Shown here: positions 1 through 7,512 of the stretch, one piece after another | How the letters are laid out: each line of letters starts with the position of its first letter | How positions within the stretch are numbered: position 1 is the first letter of the stretch | Assembly: GCA_016741945.1 (NCBI GenBank) | Contig: JACVCQ010000016.1 | Location: 1-16,023 of the forward strand | Source of the DNA: Chitinophagaceae bacterium | GTDB lineage: Bacteria > Bacteroidota > Bacteroidia > Chitinophagales > Chitinophagaceae | Direction of reading: 5' to 3' | Length of the DNA stretch: 16,023 nucleotides | The notes under the pieces: generated by a model | The model's input: the letters and a program-made list of their open reading frames with translations, nothing else | What the model was told of the DNA's origin: nothing | The model's database searches: none | Made by a program: the position numbers and the translations under genes

Positions 1-1
1 T

Positions 2-151
2 CAGGAAGTACAGGCTATTTGTGAGCGGGTAATCATCATTCATAAAGGAAATATTGTGGCCGATGATCAGGTACGGAACCTGTTGCAGTATCAAGGGAAT
101 AGCTTGGAAGAAGTATTCCGTAACCTAACGGCGGCACAAAAAACCGTCTAA
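2..151 (+). CDS. gldA: ABC transporter ATP-binding protein, GldA-like, C-terminal fragment
   Basis: This is the last 49 codons of a gene that begins before the window, ending with TAA at 149-151. The reading frame gives QEVQAICERVIIIHKGNIVA followed by a tail containing LEEVFRNLT. The pattern 'EV..ICERVIIIHKG.IVADD' is the segment after the switch-histidine region of ABC ATPases, and the LEEVF.NLT ending is typical of the GldA/drug-export subfamily. In Bacteroidota GldA is the ATPase of the GldAFG exporter linked to gliding motility. The Walker motifs lie outside the window, so the GldA assignment rests on the tail and the phylum and is less certain than the ABC-ATPase assignment. The next gene, eno, starts 58 nt downstream on the same strand. 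Confidence 0.75.
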   Translation, partial: QEVQAICERVIIIHKGNIVADDQVRNLLQYQGNSLEEVFRNLTAAQKTV

Positions 152-209
152 TTCCGTAAATTGCATATTCATTTATCAACCCAATTGATCATTTAAACAA
201 GCAACCGAA

Positions 210-1502
210 ATGAGCTACATTATTGAAGTACATGCCCGTCAGATACTTGACAGTCGCGGCAATCCTACCGTCGAAGTAGATGTTTTAACCGATGACGGAG
301 CCCTTGGTCGTGCCGCTGTTCCAAGCGGTGCCAGTACCGGTATTCACGAAGCAGTTGAACTTCGCGATAATGACAAAAAGAAATACGTAGGGAAAGGCGT
401 TCTCAAAGCTGTGAAGAACGTAAACGATACCATTGCTGATGCTATAGTTGGATTTGATGTCGCTGCACAAGCTGCGATTGATGATGCTATGATTGCCTTG
501 GATGGCACTGCCAACAAAAGTAAATTAGGTGCCAATGCTATGCTTGCTGTAAGTATGGCCGTAGCCAAAGCTGCTGCTGAAGAAGCGGGATTACCGTTGT
601 ATCGCTATATCGGAGGAACGAATGCAAAAACATTGCCTATTCCGATGATGAATATCCTGAATGGCGGTGCACATGCTGATAACAAAATCGATTTTCAGGA
701 ATTTATGATCATGCCTGTAGGGGCTTCTTCTTTTAGTGAAGGGTTACGTTGGGGTGTTGAGATTTTTCATACGTTGAAAAGTGTATTGAAGAAAAAAGGA
801 TACAGCACCAATGTGGGTGATGAAGGCGGATTTGCCCCCAATATTCAAAGCAATGAAGAAGCCATTGAAACAGTATTGGAATCTATTCAGGCAGCAGGAT
901 ATAAAACCGGTTCTCAGATCGTGATTGCCATGGATGCGGCAAATAGTGAGTTGTGGGATGCCAAAAAGAAAAAATATGTATTCCACAAGAGCAATGGTAA
1001 GATATTGAGCAGTGATGAGCTCGTGAAGTACTGGGAAAAGTGGGTAAAACAATATCCGATCGTTTCTATTGAAGATGGTATGGCTGAAGATGACTGGAAT
1101 GGCTGGAAAGCGCTTACACAAGCTATTGGCAGCAAATGTCAGTTAGTAGGTGATGATTTGTTTGTGACCAATGTGAATCGTCTACAAACCGGGATCGATA
1201 AAAGTATTGCCAATGGATTGCTGGTAAAAGTGAACCAGATTGGTACTTTAACCGAAACCATCAATGCTGTAACATTGGCACAACACAATGGTTATAATAC
1301 CATTATGAGCCACCGTAGTGGTGAAACAGAAGATACCACGATTGCAGATCTGGCAGTAGCATTGAATTGCGGACAAATTAAAACAGGTTCTGCATCTCGC
1401 ACCGATCGTATCGCCAAATACAACCAGTTAATCCGTATTGAAGAAATGCTGGGAGAAACAGCGATATATCCGAAGGGTAAAGTGAAGTTTGGGAAGAAAT
1501 AG
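210..1502 (+). CDS. eno: Enolase (phosphopyruvate hydratase)
   Basis: Enolase interconverts 2-phosphoglycerate and phosphoenolpyruvate in glycolysis and gluconeogenesis, in the cytoplasm as a Mg2+-dependent enzyme. The protein is full length for a bacterial enolase (430 residues). The N-terminus carries ILDSRGNPTVEVDV and the loop GASTGIHEAVELRD. Visible active-site residues are E205 in GDEGGFAPN, the metal ligands D242 (MDAANSELWD), E288 (SIEDGMAEDDW) and D315 (VGDDLFVTN), the general base K340, and H368-R369-S370 in the MSHRSGETEDT signature. ATG at 210 gives the expected N-terminus. A possible weak -7 box, TAAATTG, lies at 157-163. The gene ends inside the first unit of a heptamer repeat array. 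A DivIC-family gene follows; eno next to an ftsB/divIC-type gene is a recurring bacterial arrangement. Confidence 0.98.
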   Translation: MSYIIEVHARQILDSRGNPTVEVDVLTDDGALGRAAVPSGASTGIHEAVELRDNDKKKYVGKGVLKAVKNVNDTIADAIVGFDVAAQAAIDDAMIALDGTANKSKLGANAMLAVSMAVAKAAAEEAGLPLYRYIGGTNAKTLPIPMMNILNGGAHADNKIDFQEFMIMPVGASSFSEGLRWGVEIFHTLKSVLKKKGYSTNVGDEGGFAPNIQSNEEAIETVLESIQAAGYKTGSQIVIAMDAANSELWDAKKKKYVFHKSNGKILSSDELVKYWEKWVKQYPIVSIEDGMAEDDWNGWKALTQAIGSKCQLVGDDLFVTNVNRLQTGIDKSIANGLLVKVNQIGTLTETINAVTLAQHNGYNTIMSHRSGETEDTTIADLAVALNCGQIKTGSASRTDRIAKYNQLIRIEEMLGETAIYPKGKVKFGKK

Positions 1503-1572
1503 CCATGAGCCACGAGCTATGAGTTGTGAGCCAAAATGCTCGTAGCTCGTGGCTCGCAGCTCACAGCTGTTC
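1502..1572. repeat. Heptamer-periodic inverted repeat array A
   Basis: Directly after the eno stop codon, words of the form GCCACGA/GCTATGA/GTTGTGA recur every 7 nt from 1502 to about 1534. They are followed by words GCTCGTA, GCTCGTG, GCTCGCA and GCTCACA on a second 7-nt grid from 1538 to 1572. The two halves are complementary: 1507-1523 pairs with 1539-1555 over 17 positions with one G.U wobble, around a 15-nt loop. No T-run follows, so classical intrinsic termination is not obvious. It could be an mRNA 3'-end stabiliser or an imperfect terminator of eno. It is one of six such arrays in the window. Confidence 0.8.
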
Positions 1573-1619
1573 TACACAGTTGTTAATTTCTTCTGTTACT
1601 TACCACTTCATTCAATTCG

Positions 1620-1627
1620 TAGATTTG
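1620..1627 (+). promoter_or_regulatory. Bacteroidota -7 box upstream of the DivIC-family gene
   Basis: TAGATTTG matches the Bacteroidota sigma-70 -7 consensus TAnnTTTG exactly and ends 4 nt before the ATG at 1632. No good TTTG -33 box is visible at 19-21 nt spacing. If used, the transcript would start at or almost at the start codon. Confidence 0.45.
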
Positions 1628-1631
1628 TGCC

Positions 1632-1931
1632 ATGAAAAAACTCACCTCCATCATCACCAACAAATACTTCCTTGCCGGTGGATTTTTTGTGGTGTGGATG
1701 CTGTTTTTCGATCAACGTGATTTCTTTCAGCAACGTGAACGAAATGCTGAACTAAAAAAGTTAGAAGCCACGAAAGAATACTATCTCAACGAAATCAATA
1801 AAACCCAACAAGAACTCAACGATATCCAAAGCAACCCCGCAGCACTCGAAAAATTCGCCCGTGAACGTTATCTCATGAAAAAAGACGGGGAAGATATTTT
1901 TATCATTGAAGATTCTCTGGAAACGAAATAA
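1632..1931 (+). CDS. Septum formation initiator family protein (DivIC/FtsB-like)
   Basis: This is a small bitopic membrane protein of the cell-division machinery; FtsB/DivIC proteins pair with FtsL and link to FtsQ/DivIB at the septum. The 99-residue product has a short basic N-terminus, one membrane segment at about residues 11-27 (LAGGFFVVWMLFF), a coiled coil at about 34-67 rich in E, K, Q and L, and the family's C-terminal block at 71-92 (ALEKFARERYLMKKDGEDIF). Size and order of parts fit the family. ATG at 1632 directly follows a -7 promoter box and gives the usual short cytoplasmic tail. A hairpin followed by a T-run begins right at the stop codon, suggesting a single-gene transcript. 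Confidence 0.92.
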   Translation: MKKLTSIITNKYFLAGGFFVVWMLFFDQRDFFQQRERNAELKKLEATKEYYLNEINKTQQELNDIQSNPAALEKFARERYLMKKDGEDIFIIEDSLETK

Positions 1932-1967
1932 GCTTTAGGCAGCAAGCTACGAGCTGCAAGTTTTTTT
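1931..1967 (+). terminator. Intrinsic terminator built from heptamer repeats (array B)
   Basis: Starting on the last base of the preceding stop codon, the units AGCTTTA, GGCAGCA, AGCTACG and AGCTGCA follow each other on an exact 7-nt grid. They fold into a small hairpin (GC-A-AGCT pairing with AGCTGC around ACG; GCAGC at 1939-1943 with GCTGC further down is an alternative). The hairpin is followed by AAG and seven T at 1961-1967, as expected of a rho-independent terminator. The stem is imperfect, so efficiency is uncertain. Confidence 0.65.
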
Positions 1968-2132
1968 GAAAATTAATTGATTGGTTTTCAATACTTTACT
2001 CCTCTTTCTCAGTAATTCTTTGATTTGAATGACTAAATTACTGATTACGGAAAGGTCTGCCGCAATAATATGGTTTCACCTCCCGTTTTAATACATACCG
2101 TATCCTCTCAGCTCAATTAATATAACCCTGTT

Positions 2133-2366
2133 ATGAAAAAATTTACAGAAGAGGATTTGATATTGTACCTGTACAAAGAGTGTTCACCTGCCATTGAAAA
2201 AGCAGTAGACGAAGCGCTGGAAGAGGGAGATATTGAATTAATAGAGAAACTGTCAGTCTTAGAAAGAAGCATTCGTCAGTTAGATCAACTGAAAATGAAG
2301 TCTCCTTCTAAACTTTCTATCAAAACCATTTTGGACCATGCACGTTCGGCAATAAGAAAGCAATAA
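2133..2366 (+). CDS. Small conserved-looking hypothetical protein (77 aa)
   Basis: I do not recognise a named family. The product begins MKKFTEEDLILYLYKECSP and is a mostly helical, charged, soluble protein with no signal peptide, membrane segment or cysteine pair (one Cys, C17). The opening 'EEDLILYLYKE' resembles the N-terminus of short Bacteroidota proteins related to anti-sigma-factor N-terminal helices, but the zinc-binding HxxxCxxC motif of true ZAS anti-sigma factors is absent. The C-terminal part has a 'SPSKLSIKTILDHARSA' stretch. ATG at 2133 is the only reasonable start. It stands alone: 201 nt separate it from the gene upstream and a strong 20-bp hairpin follows 24 nt after its stop. 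It is probably a real expressed gene; a regulatory role is only a guess. Confidence 0.75.
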   Translation: MKKFTEEDLILYLYKECSPAIEKAVDEALEEGDIELIEKLSVLERSIRQLDQLKMKSPSKLSIKTILDHARSAIRKQ

Positions 2367-2390
2367 ACTTGTTGCTTGAATGATTGTTTG

Positions 2391-2432
2391 AAGCCACAGC
2401 ATTATCCGCCTTGGCGGATGATGCTGTGGCTT
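2391..2432 (+). terminator. Strong 20-bp hairpin, likely terminator
   Basis: Arm 2391-2410 (AAGCCACAGCATTATCCGCC) pairs with 2413-2432 at 19 of 20 positions, the remaining pair being a T.G wobble, around a TT loop. Inner G/C-rich pairs (TCCGCC/GGCGGA) and the outer AAGCCACAGC/GCTGTGGCTT give a very stable stem followed by TATCATTT. It probably ends the transcript of the small gene upstream and insulates nth. It is not built from 7-nt units. Confidence 0.75.
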
Positions 2433-2457
2433 TATCATTTACATCCATTGAACTCTT

Positions 2458-2465
2458 TATTTTTG
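2458..2465 (+). promoter_or_regulatory. Bacteroidota -7 box upstream of nth
   Basis: TATTTTTG matches TAnnTTTG exactly and ends 9 nt before the ATG at 2475. It lies just after the strong hairpin, as expected for a gene with its own promoter. A convincing -33 TTTG is not visible. The position supports the start at 2475 rather than an upstream in-frame ATG at 2376. Confidence 0.5.
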
Positions 2466-2474
2466 AGGAAGGCT

Positions 2475-3128
2475 ATGACAAAAAAAGAACGATACGCTCA
2501 GGTCATTGAGTATTTCGGCAAACAGATACCTGTTGCTCAAACAGAATTGGTGTATGACAATCCATTTCAATTATTAGTAGCAGTCATATTATCAGCTCAG
2601 TGTACTGATAAAAGAGTGAATATGACTACCCCGGCTATTTTTGCTCGTTATCCATCGCCCCATGTTATGGCGGAAGCCAATTTCGATGATTTGTTTCCGC
2701 TGATCAAAAGCATTTCTTATCCCAATAATAAAACCAAGCACCTCATTGGAATGGCTAATATGCTTCTCGATCAATTCAATGGGGAAGTACCGATGACTGT
2801 TGCGGAGTTGGTGAAGTTACCGGGTGTTGGAAGAAAAACAGCGAATGTTATTACCAGTGTAATTGATCAGCAACCTAATATGGCTGTTGATACACATGTG
2901 TTTCGAGTGAGTAAACGGTTAGGATTGGTGCCTGAAAAAGCGAGTACCCCATTGGCAGTAGAGAAAGAACTCATCAAATACATTCCGGCAGAACTGGTTC
3001 ATAAAGCCCATCATTGGTTAATACTTCATGGACGATACACTTGTCTTGCCCGTAACCCCAAGTGTAATAAATGCGGACTTACAACTCTTTGTAGGTTCTA
3101 TGCTAAAAACAAGAAGCAGAAAGTTTGA
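2475..3128 (+). CDS. nth: Endonuclease III (DNA glycosylase/AP lyase)
   Basis: Endonuclease III removes oxidised pyrimidines from DNA and nicks the abasic site in base-excision repair. The 217-residue product is the usual length. Visible features are SAQCTDKRVN at 40-49, the helix-hairpin-helix LPGVGRKTANVI at about 115-126 with catalytic lysine K121, the catalytic aspartate D139 in AVDTHVFRVSKRLGL, and the C-terminal [4Fe-4S] loop with C190, C197, C200 and C206 (spacing C-x6-C-x2-C-x5-C). The frame is open from an ATG at 2376, but the extra 33 residues are encoded by the hairpin at 2391-2432 and lack conservation features. ATG 2475 follows GAGGAAGG and a -7 box and gives the family N-terminus. 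The stop codon lies inside a perfect 22-bp inverted-repeat region shared with the convergent gene. Confidence 0.97.
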   Translation: MTKKERYAQVIEYFGKQIPVAQTELVYDNPFQLLVAVILSAQCTDKRVNMTTPAIFARYPSPHVMAEANFDDLFPLIKSISYPNNKTKHLIGMANMLLDQFNGEVPMTVAELVKLPGVGRKTANVITSVIDQQPNMAVDTHVFRVSKRLGLVPEKASTPLAVEKELIKYIPAELVHKAHHWLILHGRYTCLARNPKCNKCGLTTLCRFYAKNKKQKV

Positions 3129-3198
3129 TCTTTGATTTCTTGATTTGTATGTAAACTTATTCTTCAATCAAGAAATCAAAGATCAAAAAATCAAACTT
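3121..3198. repeat. 22-bp perfect inverted repeat between convergent genes (array C, bidirectional terminator)
   Basis: Left arm 3124-3145 is the exact reverse complement of right arm 3166-3187 (22 of 22), with a 20-nt loop. A second, outer pairing joins AAGTTTGAT (3121-3129) to ATCAAACTT (3190-3198). Each arm is itself repetitive: TTGAT begins at 3125, 3132 and 3140, and ATCAA at 3167, 3175, 3182 and 3190, giving 7-8-nt steps. The element overlaps the nth stop codon (3126-3128) and touches the stop of the minus-strand gene (3198-3200). The position strongly suggests a bidirectional terminator, although the stem is AT-rich. Confidence 0.85.
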
Positions 3199-6100
3199 TA
3201 AAAGTCAAATCCTATTGCAAAATAGTAAACAGGCGCTCCTTTAAAGATTCCCTTCATGGGCCATCCTGCATCAAACTTCATGAAATAGCCAAGCAAAGTA
3301 CTACGTGCACCAAATCCATAACCTCCGGCAAAGGGTCCGAGTCCGCCGGCATCAATGCGAACTATTACCGGAGAACTTGGATCACTGATCACTTCTCCCG
3401 GACGCTTAATACCATTGTATTTACCATTCCAAGCAGTTCCGAGGTCTAAGAACTGAACCAGTTGGAAGTTTCGCAAGAAGGCATTATTAATGGGTCGGTT
3501 AATAAGTGTAGAGAACAATGGAAATCTAAATTCACTATTGATCACAAATGCATTGTTTCCGTTGGCAATATTCTGCCTGTACCCACGCATATTCACGGCG
3601 AGAGACTGGAATGCATAAGATTGATCCGGTGCCGGTGTATTCTGGCCGTTGAACTTAGGACCAATCCATCCGTCTACACCACCAAGATAGTAAATGAGTT
3701 TTTGTCCGCCCCACGAGAAATCTGCAGCAGCACGTCCTGCCCAAATGAAGTTGCGATAGATTTTATGGTAATAACGTCCATCAAAACCAAAATTGAATGT
3801 GCCCTTACCATTATTTAGGGAAGTTTTAAAAGTGGGCATATTGATATCGAAATACACTTTATATCGTAAGCCATTCCAAATATTCTGTGTTGGATTGATG
3901 GTATTATCATGTACATATTCAATTCTAGAAACATTATACCTGCTTATCGTATCCTGAAATGCTAATGCTCCGGGATCAGGTAATCCATTGGCATTATCAA
4001 ATGAACGAAGAATACCGCGATCTGTTCTCAATGCAACAGTTGCACGCAAGCTTTTGACTTCATTAAATGGATACGAAATATTACCCTGGTACAAATTTGT
4101 AATCAACATACTGTTGAAAGGGGTATTGAAGAAGTTGGTAACATTACTTCTATAATAGGTCATTCCCCAATCGAAACGTTTACGTAAGTTTTGGTAGGAG
4201 AAGAATACATCTTTATCACTCAAGTTGGTTCCAAATCGGAAACCACCTACGAATTTTTGATCTTCAAACAAATCACTCACACCTACTCGGAAGGTGAAAT
4301 TGAAATCATTGCCATTATTCAGTTGAATAGGGCCTGAACCTCCGGCATATGGCTGATAGCGATTCACAAGAACATTGTTGGTAAACCCACTTAAGATATA
4401 ATCACTGCTAAATTTCAATCTATAATCATATAGTCTTGACCTTTCCAAAACAGATTTCTTCTGTACAATAACTTCAGTATCATACCTGCGTGTAGTGTCT
4501 ACCTTTTCATTCGAAAATTCATTTTGAAAAAAGTCTTTCTGAGCACGACTGTTAGTATCAATAGTTGCAACGCCATTATTATAAATGATTGCTTTACCTT
4601 CTGCAGCCTTTTTCTCATCCATGATTCGTTTCATGTATTCTGTAGGTCGGCTATTGACATTTCGTTTGTTCAATGCCTGTTCATCTACCCTTAGTTTGTA
4701 CAAGAATTTAAAATCGCCTTCTCTTCTTACTTCACTTACTTGTCCATTATCACCGGCAATTCTGGTTTCTAATAAGGAACTTTGATAGTTTGTGATCGGG
4801 AAGGTATAGGTAGAATCTTTGTACACCTGAAAATAGCTAACACTATCCGGCTCATCTTTCTGCCATGCACGTAATGTTGAGTCGAATTCTTTAGGGGAAG
4901 GATTTCTTAACAATTCTTCGCCGATGTAATACAAAGTGTCCAATCCATCGCGTTTGGTAGAAAAGAAGCCTGCCCAACGATTGCCAATGCCATTTTCATC
5001 TGCCACAAATGTAAAGTGGTTGGTATTGTATTGCATGGGATATGCAGCATTACCAAATTTCAAATTGGTAAGTTGTGTAATTTGTTTTTGCTTACTAGTA
5101 TTCAAAATATCTACCATGAATACATTAAAGCGATAGTTGCTGGGTAATACGGTATCTGCATTGAGTGCAAGTGGCGAGGGCCTGTTAGAACTGAATATGA
5201 TACCTGATCGATTGGGGAAGGAAACAAAAGTGGGATTCAGATCATCATATACATCATCTGTGATTTGCTCGAGTTTATTTTGTTCAATCTTGTAAGTAAA
5301 AATATCAGTATGTCCATTCTTCACAGCACTGAAAATAAGAGAATTGGCATCTAACATAAAACTTGCATCTAGTATTTGATCGATGCCTTCAATTTCCTGT
5401 TTATACCTTTTAATGCGCGCAATAAGGTCGTAAACAAACATTTTAATTTTCCCATCCTCCCAATAAGCAACCAATAAACGTGTTCCTTTTCCATCCCATG
5501 CGAGAATGGGATAATTTGGATTGATATCTCCTTGATTGGTTCTTACTCCGCTTTTCAACAATATTTTACCATCGTAAAAATTCTCCATCAGTTTCACGGA
5601 ATAAATACCTTTATTGAATTCAACAACGGCATAGGTAGTGCTGCGAGGATTTGGATTGGCTTGAAAACGGAAGAAATCTTTTTTGGTGACTTCTTCAGAA
5701 ACATTCAGTTGTCCTCTGGGTGCATTTCTTCTCTGACGAATATCTCTGGAATAACGCTCTTGTTGAAATTGCATGAACTCTTCCAGTACTTCTTTGAATT
5801 TCTTTTTACATACACGCATACATGCCTGATTCAGATTTTTGTAAATACGTGCGAGGTACAATAAATAGGTAATATTCTCTTTACGATACTTTTCACCAAT
5901 ATATTGCCAGAATGAATGTCCGGCAAGAATAGGTTTTTCAAATGCAAATTGATAAAAGGAACGATAAGTGCCACTGAGCATTGCACTTTTCAATTCATCA
6001 TCTTTTACGGTGCTCCAAGGTTCTGATGCATAAGACACATATCCATCTACCAGCCATTTTGGTAAATCCAAAAGCGCCTGATTGCTGGCAAATTCGCCAA

Positions 6101-6569
6101 TATCGTCTCCAAATAATAAATTATCGGTTAATACCCTAGCGATTCCTTCTCTGATTTGTCGCTTCAGATTGGCATGATTCCCATCAAAATATACGACTAT
6201 CTTATTATTTACAAGTTTGGTAAGTCCACCTGAATTCTGCCAGTCAATACCTAAACCAATATTGCTGCTTTTATAATCATTGTAGTTATTGTAGACAACA
6301 ATATTAGCGCGGCGTTGTAAGGAATACTCTATAAAATTTTCTAAGGAACGAAGCTCTTCTTCGGCAAGCTGAGCAGCAAATTTACCCAGTTCCACACCGC
6401 CCTGACTGGTATAAGTATTGAAATTTGGAGACTGATAGAACTTCCATATCAGTTTTTTATGTTGTACCCTGTTTTTCCCAAATTCAACTGAGTTTACCTG
6501 GGCCATAGAAAGGACTGGAAATAAAAAAATGGCCAAAACCCATCCTTTCATCATTCGATTCAATTGCAT
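3198..6569 (-). CDS. Outer-membrane protein: degenerate gluzincin-like domain, TolB-like propeller, BamA-like barrel
   Basis: The 1123-residue product starts with a signal peptide (residues 1-23, cleavage after SMA). Residues about 35-290 resemble the peptidase MA/gluzincin fold: REGIA at 140-144 sits where HExxH would be and PKWLVDGYVSY at 170-180 where the P.WL.EG..EY ligand segment would be. The first His is Arg and the downstream Glu is Asp, so zinc catalysis is unlikely. Residues about 310-560 contain TolB/WD40-like blades, for example 'LIFSAVKNGHTDIFTY', 'EQITDDVYDDLNPTFVS' and 'GIIFSSNRP'. Residues about 710-1123 look like an Omp85/BamA-type barrel, with alternating strands, MRGYR near 994 and a terminal phenylalanine (YYFAIGFDF). 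Such proteins are often labelled TolB or WD40-like, but the real role is unknown. Its upstream region holds a near -7 match, TAATTTTA (6595-6588), and it diverges from the hydrolase gene by 61 nt. Confidence 0.85.
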   Translation of the reverse strand: MQLNRMMKGWVLAIFLFPVLSMAQVNSVEFGKNRVQHKKLIWKFYQSPNFNTYTSQGGVELGKFAAQLAEEELRSLENFIEYSLQRRANIVVYNNYNDYKSSNIGLGIDWQNSGGLTKLVNNKIVVYFDGNHANLKRQIREGIARVLTDNLLFGDDIGEFASNQALLDLPKWLVDGYVSYASEPWSTVKDDELKSAMLSGTYRSFYQFAFEKPILAGHSFWQYIGEKYRKENITYLLYLARIYKNLNQACMRVCKKKFKEVLEEFMQFQQERYSRDIRQRRNAPRGQLNVSEEVTKKDFFRFQANPNPRSTTYAVVEFNKGIYSVKLMENFYDGKILLKSGVRTNQGDINPNYPILAWDGKGTRLLVAYWEDGKIKMFVYDLIARIKRYKQEIEGIDQILDASFMLDANSLIFSAVKNGHTDIFTYKIEQNKLEQITDDVYDDLNPTFVSFPNRSGIIFSSNRPSPLALNADTVLPSNYRFNVFMVDILNTSKQKQITQLTNLKFGNAAYPMQYNTNHFTFVADENGIGNRWAGFFSTKRDGLDTLYYIGEELLRNPSPKEFDSTLRAWQKDEPDSVSYFQVYKDSTYTFPITNYQSSLLETRIAGDNGQVSEVRREGDFKFLYKLRVDEQALNKRNVNSRPTEYMKRIMDEKKAAEGKAIIYNNGVATIDTNSRAQKDFFQNEFSNEKVDTTRRYDTEVIVQKKSVLERSRLYDYRLKFSSDYILSGFTNNVLVNRYQPYAGGSGPIQLNNGNDFNFTFRVGVSDLFEDQKFVGGFRFGTNLSDKDVFFSYQNLRKRFDWGMTYYRSNVTNFFNTPFNSMLITNLYQGNISYPFNEVKSLRATVALRTDRGILRSFDNANGLPDPGALAFQDTISRYNVSRIEYVHDNTINPTQNIWNGLRYKVYFDINMPTFKTSLNNGKGTFNFGFDGRYYHKIYRNFIWAGRAAADFSWGGQKLIYYLGGVDGWIGPKFNGQNTPAPDQSYAFQSLAVNMRGYRQNIANGNNAFVINSEFRFPLFSTLINRPINNAFLRNFQLVQFLDLGTAWNGKYNGIKRPGEVISDPSSPVIVRIDAGGLGPFAGGYGFGARSTLLGYFMKFDAGWPMKGIFKGAPVYYFAIGFDF

Positions 6570-6630
6570 ATCCGAACTTTAGTGTTTTAAAATTAATCAA
6601 TTACCCTGTAAAACCTTCATAAAAAACGTT

Positions 6631-7269
6631 ATGCTCAAGGTAAAGGCCTTTATTTTCAGCCCTGTTCAGGAAAACACCTATGTGTTGTATAATGAACAAG
6701 GCAAAGCTATCATAATTGATCCCGGTTGTTACTTTTCCGCTGAACAGGAAACGTTAAAAAACTTTATAAAAGATACGAAGCTTGATCCGGTTCAGTTGCT
6801 CAATACACATTGCCATTTAGACCATGTGTTTGGTAACAAATGGGTGTATAATGAGTTCAATCTGGAACTTTATTTACATCCCTTGGAAGAACAGGTATTG
6901 GTCCATGCCCCACGTTCTGGAGAACGTTGGGGGCTTCCTTTTGAAAATTACGGCGGCCCTTTACACTTTCTTCAGGAAGGAGATACTGTGAAACTGGGAA
7001 ACGATGCTTTAGAGGTAATATGGGTACCAGGACATTCACCCGGAAGCATATGCTTTTACAATAAGGAACAACAGCTATTGATAGGTGGAGATGTTTTGTT
7101 TCACCAAAGTATTGGCAGAACTGATCTCCCGGGCGGCGACCATCAAACTTTGCTCAGTAGTATTCGGGAAAAATTATGGGTATTGCCGGATGAGGTAAAA
7201 GTGTACCCCGGTCATGGGATTACCACAACCATTGGTTATGAAAAAAGAAATAATCCATTTTTAGTTTAG
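6631..7269 (+). CDS. Metallo-beta-lactamase-fold hydrolase, glyoxalase-II-like
   Basis: This is a 212-residue cytoplasmic binuclear metal hydrolase; the closest type is the short glyoxalase-II-like group (YcbL-like), which hydrolyses S-D-lactoylglutathione or other thioesters. Metal ligands are visible: THCHLDH with H60, H62, D64 and H65, then H135 in VPGHSPGS, D154 in GGDVLF, and H195 in YPGHG. The ending TIGYEKRNNPF is characteristic of the group. A separate C-terminal substrate domain of classical GloB is absent, so the natural substrate is uncertain. ATG 6631 is preceded by A-rich sequence without a clear Shine-Dalgarno. Its last 9 nt (7261-7269) overlap the end of the extended reading frame of the convergent minus-strand gene. 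Confidence 0.93.
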   Translation: MLKVKAFIFSPVQENTYVLYNEQGKAIIIDPGCYFSAEQETLKNFIKDTKLDPVQLLNTHCHLDHVFGNKWVYNEFNLELYLHPLEEQVLVHAPRSGERWGLPFENYGGPLHFLQEGDTVKLGNDALEVIWVPGHSPGSICFYNKEQQLLIGGDVLFHQSIGRTDLPGGDHQTLLSSIREKLWVLPDEVKVYPGHGITTTIGYEKRNNPFLV

Positions 7270-7512
7270 TGCAGTTTCATTTTCCATAGCCTTATTAAAG
7301 GCCATAATGAAAATAGCACCTAAATTTTTGTGAGGTGGAATATAATCTTCAAACTTTTCTTTGTAACCACCGGTTACACGGTTTTGAAGTTTTTGCCAGA
7401 TCTCTTCCCAAACAAGATCTTTATTCTGTCTGATTTGGTCCGTGTTAGAATCAATCAGCGTTAGATTGATTACCCCGGCTGCTACTTGTTTGGAGGATAT
7501 AATATGGGCGGT
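7261..7512 (-). pseudogene. In-frame continuation of the caspase-like gene beyond a TGA stop (83 codons)
   Basis: Reading the minus strand on from the TGA at 7513-7515 in the same frame gives 83 sense codons and then TAA (7261-7263). The translation starts TAHIISSKQVAAGVINL, continues with WEEIWQKLQ and GGYKEKFEDYIPPH, and ends with NLGAIFIMAFNKAMENE. It looks like genuine protein: hydrophobic strands, aromatic residues and plausible helices, with no further stops. The preceding frame ends at VVLLGSCGGYQKLNLVLNIC, within the core of a caspase-like fold, so this segment most likely supplies the missing end of that domain. The simplest reading is a nonsense mutation or sequencing error; stop-codon readthrough is possible. 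The opposite strand has no gene here. Confidence 0.75.

Noticed and set aside
744..1121. 125-codon minus-strand open frame opposite eno
   Set aside because: Shadow of the highly conserved enolase gene.
1526..1720. Open frame of 64 codons overlapping the eno 3' repeat and the start of the DivIC-family gene
   Set aside because: It is encoded mostly by the heptamer array and the wrong frame of a well-supported gene; no coding character.
2376..2474. N-terminal extension of nth from an upstream ATG
   Set aside because: The segment consists largely of the 20-bp hairpin and a promoter-like box; endonuclease III normally begins as at 2475.
3462..3818. 118-codon plus-strand open frame (and similar ones at 5532-5864, 7594-7899) opposite the long minus-strand genes
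   Set aside because: Antisense shadows of strongly supported genes, with no start context or family features.
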